Source: Dendrobium chrysotoxum (Eukaryota; Streptophyta; Magnoliopsida; Asparagales; Orchidaceae). Taken from it: 64,000 nucleotides of DNA. The DNA lies in assembly GCA_019925795.1 (NCBI GenBank), contig CM034305.1, forward strand, positions 57,214,573 to 57,278,572, written 5' to 3'. This document shows positions 50,495 through 61,900 of the stretch, piece by piece (within the stretch, counting starts at the first letter, position 1; the number at the start of each line of letters is the position of its first letter). A model generated the notes under the pieces. It ran no database searches and was not told the DNA's origin. It saw nothing but the letters and a program-made list of their open reading frames with translations. A program made the position numbers and the translations under genes.

Positions 50495-52775
50495 TGTCAC
50501 GAGCCGACCCGATAAGCTCGAATTATTGAGACGAAAATAGATGGTCGTAGGAAAAAAATTAAAAACCTTTCAATTTCAATTCCAATATTTTATATCATAT
50601 CATAATAATTATTCAAACAATAGTAAGAAAGAGCTACTAACTCAAGTAAAAACATTTTCTTTCATTAATAAATAAGTACATGAGAGTCTATTACAAAAAG
50701 TAGAGGTCCCTCTATCACATGACATCATGCATGTCCTTCTATCACAAAACATCAAAATAATAAAAAAAGGAACCTGTCTCCCAACGTATCACTATGATGA
50801 TAGGTGAATAATTATCTGTCAGCCATCACGTGTTTGTGGACGCTCCTAAAAAATATCTCAAAATTAGGTGAGCTAAAGCTCAGTAGATAACATGCTATTA
50901 TATCAATTTTAGAAATAAGATAAAAAAATACGTTATGCATGTACTTTCATGGTACAGTGTAATAATAGCTCAAGAAAAGAAATAGTAAACGTATCATGCA
51001 GTAGTAATTGGTATACTTGAGTCTATATGTCATCCTATAAGACTATTTTACATTTCATATGACAGTAATCTCTTACATTCCACATTTTTTCTAATTTTTT
51101 TTATGTTCTTTATATATATAACATATTCATATTTTATACTTTATATATATAACATATTCATATTTTATACACCCGTAACAGTGCATCAAGTTTGTACTGA
51201 TCATGTATATATTCAATTGGCCATTCCTTCATGTTCAGTCTGCTCCGATGAGCCATATTTTTTCTTTACCAGTTGTCTTTATCATATTGATACTCCTTGC
51301 CAACATTCACATGCAATCATATAGTATTTATCATAGGAGAGATGCTAACATTTTATTCAAACATATGTTCCTATATAATGTAATTTTCATGCATTTCTAT
51401 ATGAAGGCATTTTAAAAGAAATAAAGATGTCTTCTAAACTATTCATCATGTGCTGCCAAAGTATATTACAATTAAAGAAACATTGCATTTATGCATTTAA
51501 AGAAGGAACATGTTATTATTCAATTAAATAACAATACTACTTAAGTATATACACTTTGAAATAACACTTATAGAAGAAACATATTCTAAAATTTAAAAAA
51601 TATATGTACCTACCTAACATAAGCTAAGCAAGCAAACTCTCGGACGTGTGCAAATCATCGTTTATCCTTTTTGGCGTCATTCCTCTACTACTTTCAAAAC
51701 CTAAAAGAATGTAACTTTGATTACCCAACATTAATCTTAATTCATTTTCATTTTATTTTCATTAAATGAGCATTTTAATGTCATTATTTTTGGATTTAAA
51801 TTAATCCTAAATTTGTAAAGTCCAAAGTTTAGTCCATATCCAAGATTTACCAGCCCTTTCTACCACTTTATAATTACCTAACTAAATTTAAGGTGACCTA
51901 AATTTTTGGTTTTGCCTTAAAACCTTAAATTTGGAATCTTAATTTCCTTTATGTTCATCACCTACTCAAGCTAAAACTTCTTATTTACCTAATTAATATT
52001 TAGGGCATAATTATTTTCATATTTCTTTTAAGTAAAAATAGAAAAAATGTAAAATTGTGAAAAATCCTAATTTCTATCTTTCAAAATATTCCTAGGGTTA
52101 TTAGGAACAACATTTTTGTGAAAGTACTTTCAAAGAAATTAATTTTAAAAAAAGCTCTAATTTGGGAAATGTCAAAAAGTTTTGGAAGAAAATTAAAATT
52201 ACGGTTTAGAATCCATCACTAAGCTTTCCTACACATTCTCCTTTTAAAATTTTCAAGATTTGGAAAATCCTAGATTTTATCCAAGGAAAACCTAAGTGAA
52301 AAGAAGAAATTTTAGGTTTAGAAACATACCTTATTCTTCCCTAAAGTTTCCCCTTCGATTTCCCCTAAAAATCGCCGTCAGAAATCGCCGAAAATTGCTC
52401 GCCCGAAGCCTTGCTCACCACCCTCTCCCTCTCTATTGCGTTTGGCCAAACAAGAAGGAATGCGAGAAATGATGGGACCGAAGGCTTTCAGTCCCTTTTA
52501 GGCAATTTGGGCGGTGGGGAGGCCAAATGATGCATGTGCCCTTACATGGTTAAGATTCATTTAGAAAAGGAAATGGCTATTTAGTAATTTACCCATTAGT
52601 AAATTTCATCGATTTTTAATTTCAAATCCGTTGAAAATTAACCCTAAGTCCTTTATAACAAAATGATCGAAATTTAATTCGTTGAATTCTGGCAACTTCA
52701 AAAATTTCACCTATTTTCGTCTCAGTGCATCACAACGTATCGTGAGGCTAAGATTCGACATTTTCGGGTTTTACA
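50495..52775. mobile_element. Solo LTR, 2281 bp
   Basis: It begins TGTCACGAGCCGACCC and ends TTTTCGGGTTTTACA. The perfect 5-bp duplication CCTAT flanks it at 50490-50494 and 52776-52780. No gag/pol lies inside, so it is an LTR left by recombination between the two LTRs of a larger element, probably gypsy by length. It contains a 33-bp tandem duplication (51107-51172, TTTATATATATAACATATTC) and a GC-richer part at 52360-52520. Orientation is unknown, but the TG...CA ends read on the + strand. Confidence 0.85.
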
Positions 52776-52780
52776 CCTAT

Positions 52781-53390
52781 GTCTATATTGTCTACCCTAG
52801 GGTTCACACTTATGCTATATGTATGCTTATGAGAGATGTGATATGAATGGAAAAAAAAAATGTATACTAAAGGAACCTACAACCTAGGCCTCTACTTATA
52901 CCCAACATCTCCCACCAGGGTCGTAGATGAAGTGGGTTTTATATTATCAAATTATGTAATGGTATAAAAGCATCCAATTACACGATAATATAGAACATAA
53001 GCATCCTCAAATAACATTCTTTACCTCAATTATTGATTTATAAATGAAAATTTGAAAGATAAACGATCGTACCTCAATCGGGGCTATGACCAACTGGATA
53101 TATACATACTTGTAAAGCCGAGAGAATAGTCCACTTGAAGTCGGGACGTGCCCACGTGGCCAATGTGATGTGTCGGATGTTCTTCGTGAATAGAAAAAAA
53201 AATATTTATTAGCATTAAGTGTAGGTAAGTGTTAAGGTCGATACACTAGTTCGTGCATGAAAACAATCATGTATGCAATGATTGATAGAAGAATCAATTT
53301 CTTATGAATCTCGTTTATAGTATCACCTACAAATTTTCTTAATTCTTCCTTTGTTTTTTTATGATTTATTAATCAATAAACACTACAAGC
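52781..53390. other. Intergenic, nothing assigned
   Basis: Bases 53090-53190 are GC-richer (GTCGGGACGTGCCCACGTGGCC contains a CACGTG-like core) but no frame or element is recognised. Confidence 0.35.
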
Positions 53391-53821
53391 AAATTTGTAG
53401 TGTTTGAATCTCGGGTAGGCCGGTCAGGCAGGAGATGACGCGGGCAGTCCAGTCAAGCGGGAGATGGTGTGAGCAGTCTGGTCAGGGGCGAGTAGCCAGT
53501 CAAGCGGGAGATAGCATGGGCAGCCGCTTAGTTGGGAGATGGCATGGGCAGTCTAGTTAGGCTCAGGCAGCGGGCAGTCCAGTCAGGCACGAGCAGCAGG
53601 CAGCCCGCTTGACTGGGCAGAATTTCTAGTTTTTTTTTTTTTGCTGCAATTCTGCTGCAAATCTGCCAAAAATATTTGCTACGAATTTTTTCCTCCGCAA
53701 ATAATTTTACGACACAACTTTTTGCATCATATTATATTCCGCCGCAAATCGTATTTTGCGGCGGATTTTCCTTATTTTGTGGCAGATTTGTCGGCTGCAA
53801 AAAGGTAACTTTTCTATAATA
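53391..53821. mobile_element. CACTA-type MITE, 431 bp
   Basis: It starts CACTACAAGCAAATTTGTAGTG and ends AACTTTTCTATAATA, a degraded form of the CACTA terminus. AAA on each side (53388-53390, 53822-53824) could be the 3-bp duplication. The right half contains TCCGCCGCAAATCG and TTGCGGCGGATTTTCC subterminal repeats. The left half is a GC-rich minisatellite (53411-53625). Confidence 0.65.
53411..53625. repeat. GC-rich minisatellite inside the CACTA MITE
   Basis: Units of GGGCAGTCCAGTCAAGCGGGAGATGG type, roughly 25-55 bp with irregular truncations, are repeated about six times. The period is unstable. It contrasts with the AT-rich neighbourhood. Confidence 0.65.
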
Positions 53822-53996
53822 AAATAAATTATATTTGGAGAAAGTTGAAGAAGATTCAAAATCATATCATTTATTTGTATTTAAATGTTATAATAATAAT
53901 TAGCATAAATCACTGACTTCCCAATTTGATTCGGAATATTCCCATGTTAAACAATTCTATAAGCATCGAGTTATTATGAAACGTGCGTGTGTTTAT

Positions 53997-54233
53997 TTAT
54001 ATATATATTACGAAAATCTTTGCTTCAAAATTCTGCTTCCCATCGCATGCCAAGACAAAGAAAGGAATTCCTTCTCTCTCTTCTAGAACCATAGAAGTCA
54101 AGACTTTGCTCTCGAACCCCTCAATTCCAGCTATTTTGAGTGCAGGAAGAGATAGAGGAGGCATAATGACAATCAAGCCCATTAAAGTGATGAAATCCAA
54201 TGGCTGAAGGCAAGATTCCATTGCCCTTAACAC
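53997..54233 (-). CDS. Unassigned 78-codon open frame, possible exon relic
   Basis: The minus frame contains MESCLQPLDFITLMGLIVIM, PPLSLPALKIAGIEGFESKV and LTSMVLEEREGIPFFVLACD. It lies in a local island (54000-54260) with higher GC than its surroundings and ends in an AT-rich tract. The opposite strand is also open over most of the same stretch, which weakens the case. No family is recognised; a short captured exon is possible. Confidence 0.2.
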   Translation of the reverse strand: MLRAMESCLQPLDFITLMGLIVIMPPLSLPALKIAGIEGFESKVLTSMVLEEREGIPFFVLACDGKQNFEAKIFVIYI

Positions 54234-54459
54234 CTTGAGGGTGCTGCATGGCGCATGCCATGCAAAAAGGTTATGGAAACTTCTAATTAAATTATAACCG
54301 TTGGATTGAATAAATAGTTGATTTCAACATGCAGTGAACTATCAAATATACTTAATGTATTTTAATAAAAACTTCATTTAAGTCGACTCAATCTAATTTA
54401 ATTGGAGTTGAAGGAATTTAATTCAAATTAGTTTTATATGAATTGATTTTTAATTTGAC

Positions 54460-54895
54460 ATTGGTTTAAGTCGAGTCGATTTAGGTTAATTTGGTACCAA
54501 ATTAGAATAGGCTTAATTTAAGTTTGGGTTTGAATCGATTTGTTATTGACTCGAATGGATTTGATTTGGCTTGCAATGGGTTGATCCAATTCAACTTAAT
54601 TTAATTTGATTTAATTGGATTAGATCTAAGCCTACTTGACTCAATTTATTTAGTTTAATTTAATTTGATTGTGGCTAATTTAACTGGAGTCGACTTGACA
54701 TTTGACTTGATGATTTTTTTACCTACCTAAGGCCACTAGAGGGTGTCCTAAGAAATTTGTAGGCTTTCTAAAGCTTGTCAATGCTACGTCATCGGTGTTC
54801 TTCTAAGGGGGTACTAAAGGCGACTTTTACACTAAGGTAAGAAGGCCGAGCTTCTAGGAGAACCCTAGGGGAAAAGGTGTGTTGACCTCACCAAA
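54460..54895 (+). repeat. Dispersed repeat shared with 24060-24420
   Basis: It begins with many GATTTGACTCGA/TTAATTTGATT-type words and continues into the block described at 24225-24420, ending GTTGACCTCACC. It is probably LTR material. Confidence 0.5.
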
Positions 54896-54914
54896 TTTTT
54901 TTTTAAAAATAATC

Positions 54915-55330
54915 TTAGCACTCAAGGACTTGACGCTGATAAAAAATTATGTCACATGCTAAGAATTTTATAACTCTGATATATTTAAGGAACTCAACGC
55001 TCATCATAAATCATGACACATGGATTTGTACCTTTTATATTTCATTACTTAAAGGAACTTGATGGTTATTGAAAATTATGCCATGTGCTAAGGATTTTGT
55101 AATTCTTATATCACATAAAGTAGATAAGTCCACACTGATAAAAAAATATGCCTCGTGCTAAGAATTTCATAACTCTTACATCTCATTACTCAAGAAACTT
55201 CACATGCACTAGAAATTAGAAACTTCACATGCACTAGAAATTATGTTAGGTACCAAGGAATTTATAATTCTTCTTTCTTTGAGAAGGGGACTTGATATTA
55301 GCTCATGATATCAATTCATTCTAAGAAACC
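54915..55330 (+). repeat. 67-70-bp tandem repeat, about 6 degenerate units
   Basis: Units start near 54920, 54987, 55053, 55122, 55190 and 55215. Each holds AAGGACTTGACGCTGATAAA, AATTATGTCACATGCTAAGA and ATTTTATAACTCTTATAT-type text. Inside the fifth unit, a 25-bp piece GAAACTTCACATGCACTAGA is directly doubled (55194-55243). The array follows the dispersed repeat at 54460 directly. Confidence 0.75.
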
Positions 55331-58300
55331 ATTTCTGAATAACATTTGTCATGCCCAAACAAGAACTCACTATGACACTCGTTTGATGGGGCTATTATTC
55401 TTATTATACACAACCATGGCCATATCATTATAATAATTAGAAATTTGCCTTTTTTTTTCTCTCATTGTTGACCTCATTTTTGTGAGATCAAAAATCCAAT
55501 CAAATCCAAAATCCAATATTCAAAATCAAACCCAAAACCCCTTGGATTTTTTCCATACTGTAGGTGAATTTTCCATTGATTCAAACCCCTATCAAATGAC
55601 CTTGAAATATATGTGGTCAGTTGCATATTGATTAGGCATGTCTATAGAGTCATTCATATCATTTTGGAGGCATTCATTGATCTCTAAGTTCCAAAACTCA
55701 AAGCATTTCTTAAGGTTACGAAACCTCAAATATTTACAGGTCATGCAACTAAACCTTACATCTTATAGATAATCACCTTGGGAGCCTTCCTAAAACCATT
55801 GAATGTGTACATAATCATTTTCTTATTGATTTGAACCTCCTTGGACCTTTGGTGGACCATGATTGATCATGGTTGACCATGAATCCCCTTAACCCTAAAA
55901 AAAATCCTAAAACCAAATTTTGAACAAAATTCAACATGGCCCAATCAAACTAAACCCTCAAACCTTGTTAAAAAACTCCAAATCCCATTTGGAATGTGTT
56001 GGACAAAAACCCAAACCCTAGTTAGCCCTAGTTGACCAAGTCAATCTAGGTTGATCAAAAAGGCTCTTAAGCACTCAAATATGCATTATGAACTTAGAGA
56101 CCTCCCAATTAAATGAGACCACTTTCATTTAGTCCAAAATGTCATTTTGATATGGTTGGACCTAACCCAACCTTTGGTCAAACTGATTGACCCAGCCAGC
56201 CATATTTGACCAAATTAAACTTAAACCAAATCAAACTCAAATCCATTGCTCAAAGCTTTGTCAAACCAAATTGAACCCTTCGAACTGTCCATGAGGTCCC
56301 TAGGAATCAACCCTAGGCGACCCAACCCTTGGGTCCACATGGGCTAGCCACAAGGCTTGACCCAAGTGGTCAAAATGATCTTACCTTAAGCCAAAATCAA
56401 ACCCACAAATTGGCCCAAACCAGTGGTTGCATTAGGTGCCCCATTACCTATTGCATCTACCCTAACCAACCCAACCTTTTAGGCTGACTTGGGTCAACCA
56501 ATTGGGTTGACCCAATATTACCAAAACATCTAAAATGAACTACATTGCATACTCAGACCCAAGCCAAATTAAACCCTGTATTACATGTTGGAGCCTTCTA
56601 AATAGCTGTCAGCTCAGCCTCCACCCATGTGGTGGTTGGAGCTAGCCACAATCCAAAAAACCACCCATGTGTCCCATGGGTTTAGCCCAAGCTTGCAAGC
56701 CATATGTCTCTAAGCCTTGGAAGTCTTTAGAAGGCTTCCTTGGGTCATGTGTGACCATCCTAGCCCAACCTAGTGGCTTGAGGAGGTGTGTTTCGAGCCA
56801 ATATTTTGGCTAGGTATAATTATAACAACATATAAATACCCTTAATTCTTTTGAAGAAGGGTTGCTTCATTGAATTCAAAATCAATCCTTAGAGGTTGGG
56901 AGTTTTAGGATCATTTCCCTAGCTCCCCAACCTCTCTAGTGCTCATCTTCAGTGACTTTGAGTGAGCTCCGGTGAAGCCTCTTCGGCCAAAACCCAAGTC
57001 TCAATCCACTCCTCCTCTGGTGCTGCTACTTGAAGGAGAAGTCCTCCTTGAGTTCAATCGAAGCTGCCTAAACTTAGGCTTAGGCATTTGGAGCTCTGAA
57101 TTAGGTACCTTCCAAACTCTAGCTCCCTAGCTAGGTAGTGTGGGCAATTATGAAGTGAACCTTCAATCTAACAGGATTTGATTGTTGGATTGAAGGTTCA
57201 TGGTTTGAAGATTCCCTCTGATAAATTTCAATGAATTTGGTCAGGGCGATCTCTTCGATTTGGCCAAAATTTGCTTGCGGCTAAAATTTTAGGCAGGAGG
57301 TTGAAGATATAATTAGAACTGTCAGTTTAAACCAACGACTCTAATTAAATCTATCAAGATCTCGAGGTTTAATTCAGATTAAATTATGACCATCCGATCT
57401 GGGATTGAATAACCACAATCAATTCTATATTTTACCATTACCATGGCAATCATTGCCTAACCAAGCAAACAGCGTTGCGTGTAAAGCATCGACTGACTAT
57501 GTAATTGGTTAAGTAAAATAAAAAAAATCATCTAATCTTTGAAAATTAATATCTTTTCACACAATTATCTAATTAGGTGTTCTTAGGCTCTATGGATTTG
57601 CCTTGATGAAGAGAATAAAAGCCCTATAATTTGAAACTTAAACTTTTAGTGGATTAAAAGTAATTTTAAAAGTACATTCTATGGTATTTTTCAAATTATA
57701 AATTAAATAAAATTTACCATGGCTTGAAATTCAAAGAGATGGATCTCAGAGATGTTTTACACATGTCTAAAATTTATCACATGAATTTGAGACTGTTAAG
57801 GGATTTAATTAACTAATCTAAGCTTATAGGTCAAGAAATGACCTATAATTTTAAATTGATGTGCATGCAAATCCATAGGGAATTAGGATGTGATTTTTTG
57901 TGGTATGTTTCTTATTTTTGTAAGGGTTAGATATCCATTGATTTCATCCCCCTCTATGTTTAGTTTGCCTAAAATAAACTTTGAAATGTATAATTGCATT
58001 TACTTGGAAATTTTAAATTTGAAACCTAGGAAGGTTTTGATGGCTTGAATTTATTTCAGAGAAATAAGTGGCTCACAAGGATTTAGTGTGTTTCAAGGAC
58101 ATGTTCATGTGAACCTATGTTTCAAATTTTGCTGGAATTGGAGTTTATTTGGTCTATCAATTTGTGAACCTAAAATATACTTGCACAATGGGCATACTTG
58201 CACAAAGCCTTAATGGACACATCGAAGACCAAGATGCACCAACCAAGAACCAACGTGTATTTACCAAAGGCTGTAGTGGACTCACTCACATCAACTTGAA

Positions 58301-58900
58301 GAAAACTTGCCACCCTAAAGCCAACTTGCTTAGTTAATTAGAGTTGTTACCACATGCCTACTCAGAGTCAACAACTTCATGAGTAAGCTAGCTAGCATCC
58401 CCTTTTGAATGCTTCTAACCTCACTTACCCCTAAAATGACTCCACTCAGCCACTCGCTTGAGGACCTACTCATGTGTACTTATTAGTGTCCAAACCATTA
58501 TATCCATGTATGCTTATTAGAGCTCAAACTATCATTTTCACATGTTTATAACTATTTTTTCATTCATTTTTTTTATTCTCTCTTTTTTTGTGAGGCCAAT
58601 GTATAGCCTCTTTTGTAGCACCTAAAATTTGATAACTGTATGATTAAATTGCCATTTTAGGAAGTTTGATAATCTTGAGCATTTTATATTGGAAATAAAA
58701 GTCTCATAGCATAACAATCCAAACTCTTAACTATCGAGAAATTTGTCCTCTTTGGCCTATAGACCTCATGATTTTGTCATGTTGGTGTAACTTCACAAGC
58801 TAGCTTGTGAGAATATTTTTTTTTTAAATGATTTTATTCGCACACAATTTGCTTTATTTATATTTTGAGGTTTTCTTTCAATTAAATCTGCATAGTTAAA
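55331..58900. other. Non-coding, C/A-rich then mixed; likely retrotransposon spacer
   Basis: Bases 55560-56830 are rich in CCCAACC/TTGACC words such as TTGGGTTGACCCAA and carry no open frames of note. Bases 56840-57440 are GC-richer and resemble an LTR or leader. TGTCATGCCCAAACAAGAAC at 55349 looks like a gypsy LTR start but no matching end was found. A 62-codon + frame at 58149-58337 is not assigned. Confidence 0.35.
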
Positions 58901-61900
58901 CATTATACCACCCCAAGGGGTAGTCTAATGCTCTACTATCAATTTGAAAGAAAGAAAACTATAATTTAATTTTCTAATCAGATGCATCATAGGGAATATA
59001 CAAATCATCCCAAAGGATGATAAGCACATTCTCCTATTGTTTCAATTAGAAAGATAAATTATAAATTTATCTCCATAATCAAATATAGAGGATACTCAAT
59101 CTGCTATAAAAGCAGATCCAATATCCATCCATCTTTTGATTATGAAGTTAAATTTAAAATATTGATAAAATAAAGTCTACATTCACAGATTTTCCCCTAC
59201 CTTAGAAATGAATCTAAGATAGGGTTTATTTTATTCTAGGATCTAAATAATTACATCTCCTAAGAGAATACTCTCGATTAAAATGAAGACTAAATAATTT
59301 TAAAATTCATATAAGTTTAAAGAAATGTTTGGGCTAGTTTAAATTTTAATGCATAAGCTTTAGATTATAAATTCTAGAATTGGATTTGAAGATTTAGATT
59401 TGAATTAAGGAAGAATGTGTAGAGAAGAGTGTATATAATCTAGACTTACCACTTGCCTAGAGTGAGCTTTCAGCTAACAATCCTAATCACAATAATCTTC
59501 ATATGAATGCAAGATTTAGAAAGATCTATCCTAAGAATAAAGAAATGATTACAAAATTTAAATTGAATGCAATATAATATGCTTATAAGAAAATAAAATC
59601 TACACATGTAATTCTTATGATGCATGAACATAATGTATAAAATAGCTAATTTTATTAATATAAAATTTATAAGGTACAACTCAGGGTCTGCAGTAAAGTA
59701 ATGGTGGCCAGGCCCCACCGATAACAAATCTGGATTCTAATCCTATAAGAAATATCTAGAATAAAATATAACTGCTTATAGTCTTCGGGCTCCAAGTCTT
59801 TCATGGAATTCCAAAAAGAATATCCCCTTTGAAAGAGGACATTACTTTTTGGAGCCCCACCTATATGTGTATAAATAGTTATTTTTTATTCTTGTATAAC
59901 TCTTGACTCTGTACAACTCGATCTATATACAAGATTATATGAAATTTAAATTGACATGACACTTTACATATACATCAATTCCTAGGAACATTCTACTTTG
60001 TAGAAATGTAAAGAGTAGAAAATAAAATACAATTATGAGTGTGTTGTGAGCAATTATATATATAGGAAAGTAAATAAAAGTAAAACATGACCCTCACTCA
60101 TTCACTCAGCTCTATAGTGCACTGATAGAAAAATTAAATATGACATGTATATTTTGCAGAAAGTAAGCAATCACATATATGTGCCTTCTAGGCAAAGACG
60201 CCCGCAATCAAACTAAAATAATCCATAGATCTAGCCTAGGCTAAAGTTGGTTGTCATAGCAAAACATCTAAGTATGTGAAAGAAGTTGTGTGGCTTTGAT
60301 CGGTCTTATAGAGATTTATTGTTTAAATTGCATGCATTTTTATGTTTATTTATTAAAGGCTGAAGGAGAATTTAATTAAAGTTTAAATGATGTGTATTTG
60401 ACTTTTAAAATATTCCAATTTTAAATATTGAAGTTGTTTATTTAGTTTTAAAGAATTTATAAATTAATAACCCCCACAGTGTAAGAGGTTATCAATTTAT
60501 AAATCCTAAGGCTTCCAAAACGGATACCCATCCTCTATGCAGGATAGATGATCATATGAGAGCCTTGTAATCTAATATGACATACCCCCCAGATGGAATC
60601 AAGTATGTTGTATAAGGTTGGTATGTTATTAACTGTTTGAAGATCCACCAATCCAATGTGTTAGTGTCTTCCTGAAAGGAGTCATGCACAACACATAGGA
60701 GATCTCTTTGTTATTTAAGTGTGTTAAAGGTCTTAAAGTTTAATGCCAAAAAGCTATCCAAAAGGAATTAAGCTTTAGGCATAAAGACCTAAATCCATTT
60801 AATTCAAATTAATTATCAAATTTAATTGATTAAAATAAATTTTAATCAATCAAATTATCAAATTAATTTACTTAAAATGAATTAGAATTTAAATTAATTT
60901 TTTTGAATGTTATTATAATATTTGGAATTTTTTTATTAATTATTAAATTTTTAATTAACTTTAATTAATTATTAAAGAATTAAAATTAAAATTTATTCAA
61001 AAATTTTATTTAAAATTGCATTAATAACCTTTAAATTTTATTTAATTTTAATTTTTATTTTTAATGTATTTTTTTAATTTTATTTATTATTTTTAATTAA
61101 TTACTAATGAAAATGGCTTAATTAATGATTTATTAATGAATTAGAAATTAAAATTATTTTAAAAATTTTATTTAAATTTGAATTATAAATTTCTAAATTT
61201 TATTGTAATATTTGGAATATTTGATTAATTATTGAATTTTTATTTAATTAATAATTAATTATAAATGAATTAAATTAAAATTTATTCAAAAAATTTACTT
61301 AAATTTAAATTATAAATCTCTGAATTTTATTTAATTTTATATGAATTTTTTAATTTTATTTATTATATTTAATTATTTATAAATAAAATAATTTAATTAA
61401 TGAATTAAGAATTGAATTATTTTATTGAAGAATTATTTAAATTGATGTTTTAATTCTTCTGATTTTATCTTTAATTTTATGTGAATGCATTTTATAATTT
61501 TGAATTTTATTTAATTTTTAATGAGTTTATTTAACTAATAATTGATTAGGAGTAATTAGGTATTAATGAAAATTCTAGGAGTTTTAAATTTGAATTTCAA
61601 TTTTTAATGGTTGTATGTTTGATTTAGAATTGATTGGAGTTAATTTTGAATTTTTTAAGATTTAATTTGATTTATTAAGATTTAGTGGAATTAAACCCTT
61701 AAGGAATGGTTATTGAATTTAATAGTTGTTCGAAAGTCAATTAATGTCAAATCAATGTATTGGATCAAAGGTATATGACATTAAGTTTTGTATGTTTGAA
61801 GTATCATCCAAAATGGATTTGTTTAATGAATCCTAAATTTAACTAAATTCACTAATATACAACCTTGATTATTGTCCTTAACATGTCACTAGAGGTTGAT
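58901..61900 (+). repeat. AT-rich dispersed repeat family, copy C
   Basis: It shares 59205-59330 with copy B and 60230-60260 (GCTAAAGTTGGTTGTCATAG) with copy A, then a very AT-rich tract. Bases 60900-61430 contain two versions of a block of about 294 bp (AATATTTGGAATTTTTTTATTAAT near 60916 and AATATTTGGAATATTTGATTAAT near 61210). No genes are present. Confidence 0.45.
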
